Shown here piece after piece: positions 49,982 to 63,567 of a DNA stretch of 64,000 bases. The notes beneath the pieces are model-generated. The model was not told the origin of the DNA. It was given only the letters and a program-made list of their open reading frames with translations, and did no database searches. The position numbers and the translations under genes were made by a program. Each line of letters begins with the position of its first letter. Position 1 is the stretch's first letter. Source of the stretch: Bilabrum cf. latius (lineage: Eukaryota; Bigyra: Bicosoecida; Bigyra; Bicosoecida); NCBI GenBank assembly GCA_965178125.1, contig OZ237774.1:248001-312000 (forward strand), given 5' to 3'.

Positions 49982-51166
49982 ATGTGGTGCTGCTGCGGCA
50001 GTCATGCCGCTGCAAAGGGCCACGTCAGCAAGGGCGCGGGTGCGATCCTGTCTACGACAAAAGCGGTATCAGCCAGCAGGGCTCTTTCTACAACCAGCTC
50101 TAAAGCGCAAGGAATCTCAGGACATAAGAGGAAATTCGTAGTTTCGGGTGCAAGTGGAATGCTCGGCACGGAGCTTGGCACCATTTGCGTACGGGACGGC
50201 ATCGAGGTCGTGAAGCTCGTCCGCAAACCGTCTGGCAAGCCAGACGAAGCATTTTGGGACCCACTCAGCGGCAAAATCGAGAAGGAAAAGCTTGAGGGAG
50301 CTGACGCGTTCATTCACTTGGCAGGCGAGAACATCGGATCAGGGGACGGCCTGCTCGCTTTCACCGGACGCTGGACGGAAGACAAGAAAAAGAGAATCAT
50401 CCGAAGCAGGCAGTTAGGAACGAAGCTTCTTGCGGAAACTGCAGCGGGGCTGAAGCATCCCCCGAAAGCGTTCATCAGCGCAAGCGGCGTAGGTTTCTAC
50501 GGCGACAGCGGAGACACGGTGCTGACGGAGGACAGGCCCAAAGGAGACGGATTCCTGGCAGACGTGGCCTCTGAGTGGGAACTTGCGACCAAACCCGCGA
50601 GTGACGCCGGCATCCGCACGGTAACCGCCCGCATCGGGGTCATTCTCAGCAAGGAGGCGGGTGCCCTGGAGAAGCTGTACCTGCCCTTCTTCCTTGGGCT
50701 TGGGGGCCCCATAGGCACTGGGGAACAGTGGTTCTCGTGGATCTCCCTGAGGGACGCGGCGAGGGCCCTGAGGTTTCTGGCTGTGGGGGAAGGTGCATCG
50801 CATGGTGGTGCAGCCGCTGCAGGTGCTGCAGGAGAGCACGGCGGCAGCGAGAGCGAGGTCGAGGGCAAGGGCAAGGGCGGAGATGATGCATCTGATTAGG
50901 CATGGGAGCAGAAAGCCAGGGGTCCGGTGAACGTGTGCTCTACTCCCTGCAGGCAGAGCGAGTTCGCCACTGCGCTGGGCTCGGCCATGACCCGCCCTGC
51001 CATCATCCCTTTGCCCTCGTTTGCAGTCAAGCTCATGTTTGGCGAGATGGGGGAGGAGACGATCCTCGTGTCGCTGCGCGGGGACAACAGCAAGCTCACA
51101 AAGGAGCTGGGGTTCAAATTGATGGACGAGACACCTCTGGACGGATGCAAGCAGGCGCTGTAGTAA
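49982..51166 (+). CDS. SDR39U1: SDR39U1/YfcH-like epimerase-family protein
   Basis: 394 residues. The N-terminal 45 residues are Ala/Ser/Lys-rich and look like a mitochondrial presequence. The domain begins with FVVSGASGMLGTELG (NAD(P)-binding GxSGxxG), then VRKPSG, WDPLSGKI, DAFIHLAGENI, RSRQLGTKLLAE and ISASGVGFYGDSGD, all characteristic of the SDR39U1/YfcH group, whose substrate is unknown. After ARALRFLAVGE an insert of about 45 residues (Ala, Gly, Lys, acidic; in-frame TAG at 50897) interrupts the family fold before GPVNV, and the C-terminal DUF1731-like part (RPAIIPLPSFAVKL) resumes. The end reads QAL, TAG (51161), TAA (51164). If TAA were also sense, the frame would run on to TGA 51185. 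Confidence 0.88.
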
Positions 51167-52251
51167 GCAAACCACTATCGGTCTTGAACCTAGCTAGATA
51201 TTGGACATGGACAGTGACAGCACCGTAGGATCGTTATATTTTCTAATCATATAATTGTTCATGAATAGAGTTTTCCGTGCTATTTCGCCGTTCGTCGTCC
51301 GAACTTTCGCCGCAGTGTGGCCCGGTCAAACTCGACATTTCGTTTACTCCAAAACAAGGGAAGGCCGGCAGCCCTATAAACTCAATATAGCTTGAAAATT
51401 GTAAACACCATGATGAGGCTTGCACGCAGTTTGATGACCGCAAGAAGGGCTTCCAGGAGATTTGGATGGCATGCCGTAACGTGGCCAGTCGCGGCCTGTT
51501 GCCTATACTCAGGGTGCAGGGAAACGCCGCTGCAGTGCAAGTCGTACATGTTGCATTCATGGGGTGAGCGGCACTACATAAGGCGGACCGAGGAGGGACC
51601 GGAAGCATGCGTTTCGAAAGGACATCAATGTGGCTAGAGCGGGCCGTCGGGCTCTGCCCAATGCCGGGCGTCCACACTGCCGTTGACACAGATTGTGCAG
51701 CACAGCGATTCGGGTCCGATCGAACGTACGTCACAGACATCTGGTGTACGCATGTGGCCCGGTCCGGGGGATGTGCTGTTGCTTGGACGAGCACGCATGT
51801 GCGAGGGGGAGCAGCAGGAGCAGCAGGACACTGCCAGTGGCAGGGGGGCGGACAGAATACAGAAATTGTTGCATGCCGGGGTTAGTGGGGCGAGACGTGG
51901 ATTCCAGTCGTTTGGTGCATCAGTTGCTAGCGATCTCACTGGGCTCGACACTAGAGCGGGCTGCATCAGGCGGAGGGGTACTGGAGTGCCAGTCGTGTAG
52001 GGGTCTACCATGGCTGGAGCAGACCGGAGCTGATGCAATGACGGATGTTAGCTGTCAAAGCTGTCCATTGATATTGTTTTCGTGCAATTTTGCTCTCAAA
52101 TCGGCTCGCTTGCAGTCACTGTAAATCTGTGCATTTGTGAAGATGAAAATCAAAATAGCTGGAAAGAACAGCACAAGGGCAACAGCACCATTTATTCCAC
52201 GTGCGAGCATTTGTTGGCCGTGTCTGCCGATAGGTTGATTGGACTATTAGT
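51167..52251. other. Intergenic region, no supported gene
   Basis: Over 1 kb with several open frames on both strands (for example 51634-52038 minus, 51693-52124 plus). None has domain signal or the codon character of the neighbours. The 3' flank of SDR39U1 and the KRR1 promoter lie here. I found no RNA gene. Confidence 0.4.
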
Positions 52252-53796
<1,545 letters not shown>

Positions 53797-53983
53797 CGAC
53801 AGTGTCAGAGTGATGGTTGCAAACCCGGAAACCTGACCAATGATCCGATCATCGAACATATATCTGCGATCGCCTGGGTGCGACGCGCGGTTTCAGTCAT
53901 CATGCCGAGTGCTTCGCATAGTGTCGCTATCCGATTGATGCCGTCTCGAGCTGCCGCCCACGCACCCACACCTGGTTCAAAAC

Positions 53984-56900
53984 TCACTCCCCGTCCTCGT
54001 CCTCGTCCTGCTCTTCATCTTCCTAAAACGCGTCATCATCATTATCATCATCGCCATCGCCACCGCTGTTGCCCCGGCTCTTGTGGCCTTGTTTCTATCC
54101 AGCGCGCGCATTGGATGCATCTGATGCAGCACCCGCTTTGTCCTGCTCCTCGCCATCGCTGTCATCGTTCATCTCCTACATCTTCTCTCTAGCCTTGGCA
54201 CTGCTCGCGCGCCGGCTCCTCCCACTGGATGCACTCGTCACACCACTGTATGCACTCGTCACACCACGGCTGCCACCGGCGCCCTTGGAGGCCATGGCGG
54301 CCGCGCCTGCGGCGACGGCCGCGGCCGCTTTGGCTGCCGCGTCGATTGCCGTCCCTGCCCCGCCGCTGGATGCGCCACCATGCGCTGCACCCTTCCCAGT
54401 CGGCATCCACCCTTGCAGATCGAGGGTAGGTCTCTTGGCCTTCTTGGTGTCGTTGGTGGGATCGGACCTGTTGTCCTCGTCGACCAGGTTCCGCCACTTG
54501 TCCTTGAGGTTCACTGAGGTTCGCCCGTTCGCCGCGAGCACGCTCTTGAAAGGCTCCGTCTTGAGAATGACGGCCCACTTGCCCAGCCCGAACCTCGACA
54601 CGCCCGCTCGCAGAGCAGAGACCTCACCGGGTGTCCATGCCTTCCTCCGCTTCTGGCGCACCTGCTCGGCAAGCACGCTCGGGAGTAGCATGGAGGCTCC
54701 TTTCGTGGACACGGAGATGACCCCCGCAGGGGGGTATGCGGGGTAGAAGGGGTTGATGGCCTTGGGGTTGAGTGAGGGACGGACCTTTGCTGGCTGCGGC
54801 TGGGCCTGGAACACGGCTTCCTGGGCCAGCTCCATCCTGACTGCGTGAGGGTCCGAGTGGTCCACCGGGCGGTTTGCGATTCCGAGTTGCTCCCGGATGT
54901 CCCGCAGATGACCACCTTCCTTCCTGACGTCACTGATGCCGATGACGTCACGGAGCGTCTTACCCTGACGCTTGCCCTTGCCCTTGCCATTTCCGCTGCT
55001 GTCCTCCCCACTGTCCTCCGAAGAGGACCCAGTCCGGCTTTGGCCACCTTTCCGGCTTTGGCCACCTTTCCTACCCGTCTGCTTGCCATCATCGTCCTCG
55101 GCATCCGTGGGGTCCTGACTGCTGCTCCCATCGCTTGCGCTGCCGTGCGCTGCACCCGCCGCCGTCGCCGCAGCCCCGAGCAGCACTTTGCCATTGGCAG
55201 CACCATCGTGCAGTGCACCTTGATCCTAGATCCAGCACCTTCTCCCCCTTCGCCGGCCACCCCTGCCACCCCCTTCTGCTTTGCTCCTGCCCTTGCCCTT
55301 GCTCTTGATGTTGCTGCCGAGGGCACTGCCGGTCGGCACCACTGGTCGAGGCGTTGGAGTCAGCGTGTCGATCGTGTCGTTCTGGGCCTGTGCAACGCCA
55401 TGCAGTGCACCCGTTGCGGACGGTGCGACACCACTCGTCACGCCTGCAAGCGCAAGGTCGGCGGTATCCGCCGATCCCGTGCTCCGATTGGATGGTGAGG
55501 CATCACCGCCTGCCATGCCCCTGCCCCTGCCCCTGGCCCGCCCCCTGCTCCCGCTCCTGCCCCTGGGCCTGGATCTGGATCTCGACTTGGTGGACCAGAT
55601 CATCACTTCATCGTCGTCGTCGTCATCGCTGTCTTCCTCCTCGTCCTCCCTTGCACGCTGCTAGTTCGCTTGCTGCTTGTGCTCGTCCTTGCCATTGCTG
55701 CTCCCTGCAGGCACCTGGCCAGCGACTCCTCGCTTCCTGCCACTGCCGTGCGCTGCACTTCCTCTGTCCCCGCTGTCCCCGCTAGCACCCCCTTCACTCC
55801 CCCCATCTCCCCTTGGTGGGGACACGTCAGACAGCCCGCGGGGCTCAGTGGCCTGCGACGAACCTTCTGTAGACGTGCGGTCCACCTCTTCCACTGCGGA
55901 ACCGGCGGCGCCGCGTGACGGAGAACCCCTTCCGCTTCTTCTCGTACTCAGCCGCCCGCTGCCCACCACAACGCAGCTCGCATCCCCGGGTGCACCATCG
56001 TGCAATGCACCTGATTTGCGCCGCCTGTGCTGGCTGCGAGGTGCCCCGGCCAATGATCGGGCATTGCTCCCTTCATCTTCGTCCTCGTCCTCGTCCTCGT
56101 CCTCGCTGCTGCTGCTGCCCCCCACTTCGACCACTTCGCCGTCCGAGTCAATCTCCTGGCGCCACGCAGGTTCCATGACCCCGTTCTTGTTCTTGCTCCG
56201 ATCACTGATCCCACCTTGACCACCGGTTGATTTGCCGCTCGAACGCCCAACACGAGTGGCTGCAGATCGAGGCTTGCTTGATCCCAAGTCCTCCTCTTCG
56301 TCCTCATCCTCGTACAGATCTTCGCTGCCGTAGTCCGCCTGGAAACCATCGTCCACTCCATCATCGCTCGGGGCCCCTTCCCCATTGACTCCTCCCTCCT
56401 GGTCTCCTTCCGCCATCGCCCGCTGGCTACCCCTGCCCCGGCCCCGGCCCCGCCCCCGGCCCCGGCTCCTGCCCCTGCCTCTGCCCCTGCCTCTGCCTTT
56501 GCCCCTGCCTGCGACACTTGGTCTGGGTCGCTGGTTTGATCCACTGGTGGGTTTCGAAGTGCGGCGGCGCTTGGCAGGTCGCCCCTCCGGAGAGTGTTGG
56601 TCATCATCACCTCCGGCCCAATCATCTCCTTGACCACTTTCGGCGCTGCTGTCATCGCTGTCATCACTGCCAGGCTCGGCATAGTTCACGCTCCTGCTCC
56701 TGGCCCGGCTTGACCTGCGCGTGTCTCGGCGCCTCTTGCCGCTGGCTGGGGCTGGGACAGTATTAGTCTTGGAGGCACGACCGGGACCATCGGCCTTGCC
56801 CTTGCTTCTACTCTTGCTCATGGTCTTGCTCCTGGTCTTGCTGGCGGACACCTGCTCATTCTCAGCCTGGCCAGCACTCTCATCGTGGTGGAGCTCGTGG

Positions 56901-59900
56901 CTTTGACTGTTCTTGTTCATCGGTGCAGAGCCATCCGCTGAAGCTGACAGGCCACCACCCACCAGGTGCGCGATGGAGGCAGGCAGGGACATGTTCAGGA
57001 TTGGCTCGTCCTCGCTGTCTACAGACCCTGACTCGGACCCTGACTCCGACTCGGAGCCGTTTGTTCCCTGGCGGGTCCTCCGTGCCCTAACCCCGCCCAT
57101 GCCTCTTCCATGGCTGCCCGTGCCCCTGCCCCTGCTCTTGCTCCTGCTCTTGCTCTTGCTCGCCGACCTCCCTCGCGGTGTGGAGATCCACACGATGGCC
57201 AAGTTCCCCCCCTCGTCTTCCTCGCTGCTGCTACTGCCCCTGCTCCTACTCCTGGTCCTGCTTTGATTTATGCCGTTGATGCCGGTATCCACGCCATCGT
57301 GCGATGCACCTGTACCGGCACGTAGCCCCGTGCTTCGCGACCTCGATTTTGACCTTGGCTGCACCCTGCCCCAGTTGGGCCTCTTCCTCTTCCTCCCGCC
57401 GGAGCCACTTTTGTTCCCTGATCCGATCCATGCGCTCCTGACCAGGTCACCCCCGACCCCCTCCCACTCGTCATCCCCGCTGTCTTGCTCGCTGCCCGAG
57501 TCTGTGGTCGTGGACGAATCCATAATCTCTCCCGTGCTGGAGCTGGAACTGCCACTGCCTGCGTCCTTAACCCCTTCGTCCATCTCCAACACGCTGCCGT
57601 CCTGCCGCCTGCCACCCTGCCTACCGATCCGCCGGCGACCGGTGGATCGACGGGTCCCTTGCTTCCCCCGGGGTGATCTGGGATTGGAGTTGGAGTTGGA
57701 GTTCGAGTTCCCACGCTCGGCTCTCCGTCGAGGCCCACTCTTTACCCTACCCCTCCGTTCAACCCTCTTCTTATTTCTCTCCTTCTCCTCTTCTTCACCG
57801 TCCTCTGGCCTGTCGCTGTCCCAATCACTATCGCCACCACTGGAATCGTCCTCGCTGCTGCTGGCCCCCGCCCCTTTGCGAACACCCTGCCGCCCTCGTG
57901 ACCGCCTTTGGCCACCCTTGGCTTTCGCAGCACCCCTGACACCGCCACTCCCCTCCTATGCTCCCTGAGCCTGTCCACCGGTGTACTTTGCACCGCGGGT
58001 CACCTTCTTGCCACCGCCTGCTGCACCCGCACGACCACCGCCACGGGCCGCGACCCGCATCCCTGCGCGTGCCCACCACCCCTCCCCTACCGCTTCCCGG
58101 GGTGCACCACCATGCACTGCACGCAGCGGTGTCGGGCCTCCGCTGCTCCTGTCGCTAGGCCCTTCTACCTCTCCATCCCTCTGGAAATCGACGCTGGAGG
58201 AACAGGGGTCGTGGTGGAGCACCGAGTCGGACAGGGGGGTCTGGCTGCGCCTGCCAGAGGTAGCCCCCTGCGGGGTGGTCAAAGTGGAGCCGGCTCCGAT
58301 GGAAAGACTCGATGAAGATGCGCACACCATCGTGGGCTGCAGATCAGTCCACTCGTCACACCGGGATCCGGATCGCACAGCCAGCACTGCCGCAGCTGCA
58401 GCCATCGATGCCATTTTGGGCCACATGTTGGACGCGGCTCCCGACTCGCTCCACACCGAGTCCTCGCCAATGCGGCGCATGGCTCGGCGGGGCCTCTTGG
58501 CCCCGAGTGCCTCAAAGGCGCCGCGCAGTACGTTCCGCAATCCCTTGCCGCGCATAGCAGACGGAAGCACTTGCGATCTCAGCCGTGGGCCGGCAGCCAC
58601 TTGCCAACCATGGCGCGGGATGGTTCCATGCAGCGCACTGCCGTGCGCTGCACCCTTGTGGGGAACAGGGGGTACCTGCTGCGTGGGAGCAGGCGGCGGC
58701 AGACCGGTACCGCCGTGCGCTGCACCCGCGCCAACCCGCCTGCGGACTGGCATCTGACCCCCCCTGCCGCGCCGACTCGCCTGCCCGGCCAGCATTCCGA
58801 TTCCGAGTTCCCCGATGCGAGGTGAGTAAGTTTCATTCTGGCCACGGGCAGGGGACTTCCCCTTACCGGGAGATTTCCCCTGGGGGGTTCTCCCCGGGGT
58901 GGGGTCATGCAGCAGCAGGGCTGTTTCCCTTGCTTCCTGCCTCCACCGGTGGGGTGAACCTGACATACTCCTGCTCCTGCTCCTGCCTTGTTCCCTTATT
59001 TCGTCGTCGTCATCGTACGGCACGCTAGCACCATCGTGCGATGCATCTGACCGAATGGGTACCTCATCCAGCGCCACGTCTCCCGGCCCCAACCCCCCAT
59101 CATGCACCCCCCCATGCACCCCCCCATGCACCCCCCCATGCACCCCCCCATGCACCCCCCCATGCACCCCCCCATGCACCCCCCCATGCACCCCCCCATG
59201 CACCCCCCCATGCACCCCCCCATGCACTACGCCCGCCCCGCCCCACCCACTCGGCTCCGAGCCCCCGCCGTCATCGAAACCGTGATCTGGAGCACCACCA
59301 TGCGCTGCACCCTCAGCACCGAGCCCCCCCTGAGGCGAGACTGCCTGTGTCTGGGAATCAAACCCGGGAGCCGGCAGCACGTATGCCCCCGAGTCCGATT
59401 CTCCGCCGCTGGGCTGGCTCTGACTCTGGCTGTGGCTCTGGCTCCGACGCTGAACTCGGTCTCGGTCTTGATCTTGGTCAGCTCTAGCAAGCCCGTTAGG
59501 TCTCGTATTGTCTGCACCGCCGGACACGCCCGCACCCCTTGCATCCCCATCGTGCGAGGCGCCCGAGCCAGTCCCGTTCGCACTGCTAGCCGAGTTTCGC
59601 GCCGGATCAACGCACTCCTTGTCTGGGTGTGACGTCTGCACTGTAGATGGCGCCGATTTCTTTGGGGCCTCTCGACGTCCAGGCGCTGCTTTCGGATCTG
59701 CTGCACTGCTGCCAGTGGTCGGGGCGTCCAGCCCGCCTCTTTCCTCGTCGGCGATCTCTGCCTGGGTCTGCTGCCACTGGGCCACCTGGTCCTGAACCCA
59801 CGCTGCTTCCGAGTCTTCAGAAACGTCGCTGTCTTCGTCTTCGTTTCCTGCCTGCTCTTCTCCCTGCGAGTGCTTTACGGCGATCGCAGGTGCCTTGCTC

Positions 59901-60253
59901 GTGTCCGCAGCGGTGGCGCTCGGCTGCCGGTTCGGAGTCGAGATTTCTGGGCTGACTACGCTGGACGGTCCTGTCGCATTACCTTGGCTCCCAATCGACT
60001 CGTGCATGGAAGTCTGCACGGCCTGGTCGGCCGAGTTGGGGCCGTCCGATTCAGGGGCGATTTGAGCTGGTAGCTCTTTCGAAGACTGCAAAAAGTCAGG
60101 CGCCCTACCAATATCTGTCATCTTTTGTGTTTTCGGATCTAGCACAATTCCGAACAGGAGAAGAGATCTTGCTGTCGCGTCTAAGTGAGGTTGGCGCTGC
60201 CGGCTTGAGGCCACACCCGCATTGGCCAACTGCTTCTTCTCCGAAAGCGCCAT
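53984..60253 (-). CDS. Telobox Myb-domain protein, 2,089 residues
   Basis: An intronless frame from ATG 60253 to TGA 53984, with TAG at 57956, 55661, 55226, 54176, 54095 and 54023. The only folded domain is near the C-terminus (about residues 1,840-1,910). It is a single Myb/SANT repeat with WTPGEVSALRAGVSRFGLGKWAVI and, in the third helix, VNLKDKWRNLV, matching the telobox consensus VDLKDKWRT of TRF/TRFL proteins. Binding to double-stranded telomeric DNA is therefore likely. The rest is disordered: RS/KS-rich, acidic stretches, a GVHGG array, and repeated G-A-x-H-x-G-A words. Basic and acidic blocks suggest a chromatin-associated scaffold. Telobox proteins are usually 300-700 residues, so the length is exceptional. 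Confident of the Myb domain and of one continuous gene; telomere function is inferred. Confidence 0.82.
59101..59225 (-). repeat. 12-nt tandem array encoding Gly-Gly-Val-His
   Basis: About ten perfect copies of CATGCACCCCCC (plus strand), translating on the minus strand to a (GGVH) array within the telobox gene. Perfect identity points to recent expansion. Confidence 0.92.
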
Positions 60254-60474
60254 TATATTTCCCGTGGCGTATTCTTACTGCGCGTAAGTTAAATTTAACA
60301 GATATGCACAAAACTACCAGTGGAAGCGGTAGGAAATGAAATGGTTGGCTCAAATCTATTTGAATCGTTCTTGTTATGTGCATGGTTCCGGTTTCTGGCA
60401 CACTGCCGGCTGCAGCTGCCAATGATCACGCAACAACCACTCGCTTCAAGTAGTGTGGCTCCGCCCTCATCTGC

Positions 60475-61789
60475 TCAGTGCAAGCACGGCAAATCGTCGC
60501 ACAACATCAGCGGGTCTGCCCTGATCGATTCCAGAGCGTCCCTAGCACCCCCCACCGCCACCTCCCAGCAGCCCCTCCCTCCGCCATCCCGCCGCTTCAG
60601 GTACCAGTCCGCATCCCGCACACCATGCGCCAGCGCCAGGACGCACTCCCCGTGACCTCCAGCACACGTCGCTGTCAGAGCGTTCCAGCCGTCTCCGTCC
60701 AAGGCCTCGTGACCGCCCGCCGAACGGCCCAGCCTCAGCCGCTTGGCCAGCTCCATGGGCCTGCCCTCTGCAGCCGCCTTGAACACCATGCCCGCGTCCC
60801 TGTGGGTGTCATGGGCGTGTCTCCAATGCAACATGTGCCTCATCCTGCGCCTGAACGGGTTGTAGTACTGCACGCCCCTGAGTTCTTCTGGGTCTGTATC
60901 CCGGAAAAGCGCCTCGAGTAGTTTGGGCGGGTCGTAATCATGGTCGTTCAGAGCTTTGACGATCACAGGTATCGATGAGAGTGGCCTGAAGTGTTTTGCA
61001 GCCATTACTTTCTGGACGAATCGCAGCTGGCTGGTCAGGAAGGCGACGGCTCCCTCTTCATACTGGCACTCGAGTGGGAGGTTCGCATGAAGCATCGGTG
61101 CCATCCATGTGGTTGTGGCTCTTGGTTCCGTTGTCGTCACAAGTGTTTGTGAACAAGCATAGAATGGGTTGTATATTACTTCGTTATGTCCCCCCAACTG
61201 CACCAGAGATATAACAGTGACATCAAAGTAAGCTGCGAATCATGGACACTTGTACGAGTATTGGCGTTTGTCGAAGCATTATTCTCACTGAGAAATGCAA
61301 GCGATACAAACGTTTATAGAACAGCAGGAGCTCGTAGAATTGCAAGCTACGACCTTTGCGAAATACAAGGCTATCGTAGCCATGCCATTCCGCCTCGCTC
61401 GAGAGGACTCCTCGTCGAACTCGGGCCAGGGCTTGATGGTACTGTTTCTAGCTTTCAACCAAGTTCTACTTGTTCTGTGCCAGCTGACAGAGTACGCCGT
61501 AGTGCGACGTATCAAGCTCGTCGATCAAGGGTTCACATAGTTTCCAAAATTCCTGCGGACGAGTGGAGCTGTGCACAACGTGCAGTAACTCGTTGACCAC
61601 AATTTTCAAAGGTCACGTATCATGGGCAAATACGAAGCTTACCTAGTGTGAAATCATCAAGCGGGATATTGGCTTGGTGCATACCGCGATCCTGACAGCA
61701 GAGTCTTCCAGATCCCTGCCTGTAAAGCTGTGCTCGAGTTCTCTCGAATCATTTATGAGCTCAAGGATAGTATCACCAATGTTCTCCAT
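60475..61789 (-). CDS. Tandem paralogue A, ankyrin-related protein
   Basis: Three exons, all phase 0: 61643-61789, 61289-61552 and 60475-61197, giving 377 residues and a TGA end. Exon 1 starts MENIGDTILELINDSRELEH. Exon 2 (CQLAQNK, TAG, NLVES, TAG, KQYHQALARVRRG) looks helical, and exon 3 holds MAPMLHANLPLECQY, VQYYNPFRRRMRHMLHWRHA and the module MVFKAAAEGRPMELAKRLR, then one ankyrin-like repeat (GWNALTATCAGGHGECVLAL). The exon-1 final codon is TAG before GTAAGC, where copy B has CAG. The family is unknown to me; it shares the MVFKAA.EGRPMEL module with the large ankyrin gene. Nearly all differences from copy B are silent or conservative, so it is probably a functional gene. Confidence 0.78.
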
Positions 61790-62244
61790 TCGCGAGCCTT
61801 ATCGTGATTCCCTGCTCGAGTAAATGCACAGCGGTCGCGGATCCGATACCGCGTCGCGCCGCCGGGCATGCGACCATGCACTTACTGCACCGGTCGCTGC
61901 GCTACCCTGATACAATATTATGCACCATTCATCAGTGAGTATGCGGACGATGTGTGTGTACCCTGTCCAGACGATCCTTCCCGGATTCTGACGCTGAAGC
62001 GAGCGACATGAAGCTGTTGAGCTTTGCATAAAGCCGCCAGCGGACCATGAGCCAGCGCAAGCGGGGCTGTGCCATGTGGTGAATGAGGCTGCCAGTGTGT
62101 TCGAAGCACCACTCCAAGAAGAAGAAGTACCACCGGCCGACGGTGAGGATGCTGCAATTGGTGGAGAAGCCGGTGGTGTGTCCGTACTTTCTGCACGAGC
62201 AGTACTCACTCCACGGCGCCTCAGCCACCCTCTGCCTCATCTGC
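61790..62244. other. Spacer between tandem paralogues, possible small gene
   Basis: On the minus strand a frame from ATG 62240 encodes about 93 residues (SKYGHTT-like start, then GRWYFFFLEWCFEHTG and PRLRWLMVRWRLYAKLN) up to a possible donor at about 61960. Its composition looks protein-like. It begins seven bases beyond copy B's TGA, after a potential acceptor (GAGCAG|ATGAGG). It could be a separate gene or an alternative last exon. I do not recognise it. Confidence 0.3.
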
Positions 62245-63567
62245 TCAGTGCAAGCCCGGCAAATCGTCGCACAGCATCAGCGGATCCGCCCTGATCGATT
62301 CCAGAGCGTCCCTGGCACCCCCTACCGCCACCTCCCAGCAGCCCCTCCCACCACCATCCCGCCGCTTCAGGTACCAGTCCGCATCCCGCACGCCGTGCGC
62401 CAGTGCCAGCACGCATCCCCCGTGACCTCCAGCACACGCCGCTGTCAGAGCGTTCCAGCCGTCTCCGTCCAAGGCCTCGTGACCGCCCGCCGAACGGCCC
62501 AGCCTCAGCCGCTTGGACAGCTCCATGGGCCTGCCCTCGCTCGCTGCCTGGAACACCATGCTTGCGTCCCTGTGGGTGTCATGGGCGTGCCTCCAATGCA
62601 GCATGTGTTTCATCCTTCGCCTGAACGGGTTGTAGTACTGCACGCCCCTGAGTTCTTCTGGGTCTGTATCCCGGAAGAGCGCATCGAGCAGTTTGGGCGG
62701 GTCGTAATCATGGTCGTTCAGAGCTTTGACGATCACAGGTATCGATGAGAGTGGCCTCAAGTGTTTTGCAGCCATTACTTTCTGGACGAATCGCAGTCGG
62801 CTGGTCAGGAAGGCGACGGATCCCTCTTCATGCTCGCACTCGAGCGGGAGGTTCGCATGAAGCATCGGTGCCATCCATGTGGTTGTGGCTCTCGGTTCCC
62901 TCTAAGTCACAAGGGTTTGCAAAGAAGCATAGAATGGGTTGTATACTACTCCGTTGTGGCTCTCCAACTGCACCAGAGATATAACAGTGACATCGAAGTA
63001 AGCTGCGAATCATTGACACCATGCCTGATGGAAATTTATACGGGTATTAGCGTTTGTCGAAGCATTATTCTCACTGAGTAGTGCAAACGATACAAACGTT
63101 TATAGAACAGCATGAGCTCGTAGAATTGCAAGCTACGACCTTTGCGAAATACAAGGCTATCGTAGCCATGCCATTTAGCCTCGCTCGAGAGGACTCCTCG
63201 TCGAACTTGGGCCAGGGCTTCATGGTACTGTTTCTAGCTTTCAACCAAGTTCTACTTGTTCTGTGCCAGCTGACAGAGTACGCCGTAGTGCGACGTATCA
63301 AGGGCGTCGACCAAGGGTTCACAGAGTTTCCTAAATTCCTGCGGACGAGTGGAGCTGTGCATAATGCGCGGGCATTCGTTGACCATTTATATCAAATAAT
63401 ATACATACTGTGATTCCTACCTGGTTTGAAATCATCATGCGGGATATTGGCTTGGTGCATACCGCGATCATGACAGCAGGATCTTCCAGATCTCTGCCAG
63501 TAAAGCTGTGCTCGAGTTCTCTCGAATCATTTATGAGCTCAAGGATAGTATCACCAATGTTCTCCAT
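62245..63567 (-). CDS. Tandem paralogue B, ankyrin-related protein
   Basis: Same three-exon structure as copy A (63421-63567, 63075-63338, 62245-62967), 377 residues, TGA end. Exon 1 ends ISNQ with CAG before the donor GTAGGA. Exon 2 keeps both TAG codons of copy A (QNK, TAG, NLVES, TAG, KQYHEAL). Exon 3 has an extra TAG (TLVT, TAG, REPRA) where copy A reads ACA. The ankyrin-like part is GWNALTAACAGGHGGCVLAL. The copies differ at scattered sites, mostly synonymous, so both appear under purifying selection. Function unknown. Confidence 0.78.

Noticed and set aside
51634-52124. Genes in the 51.2-52.2 kb gap
   Set aside because: Open frames on both strands lack domains and coding bias, and end without the TGA pattern of the neighbours.
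59101-59225. CRISPR array
   Set aside because: Direct 12-nt units without spacers inside a eukaryotic coding frame.
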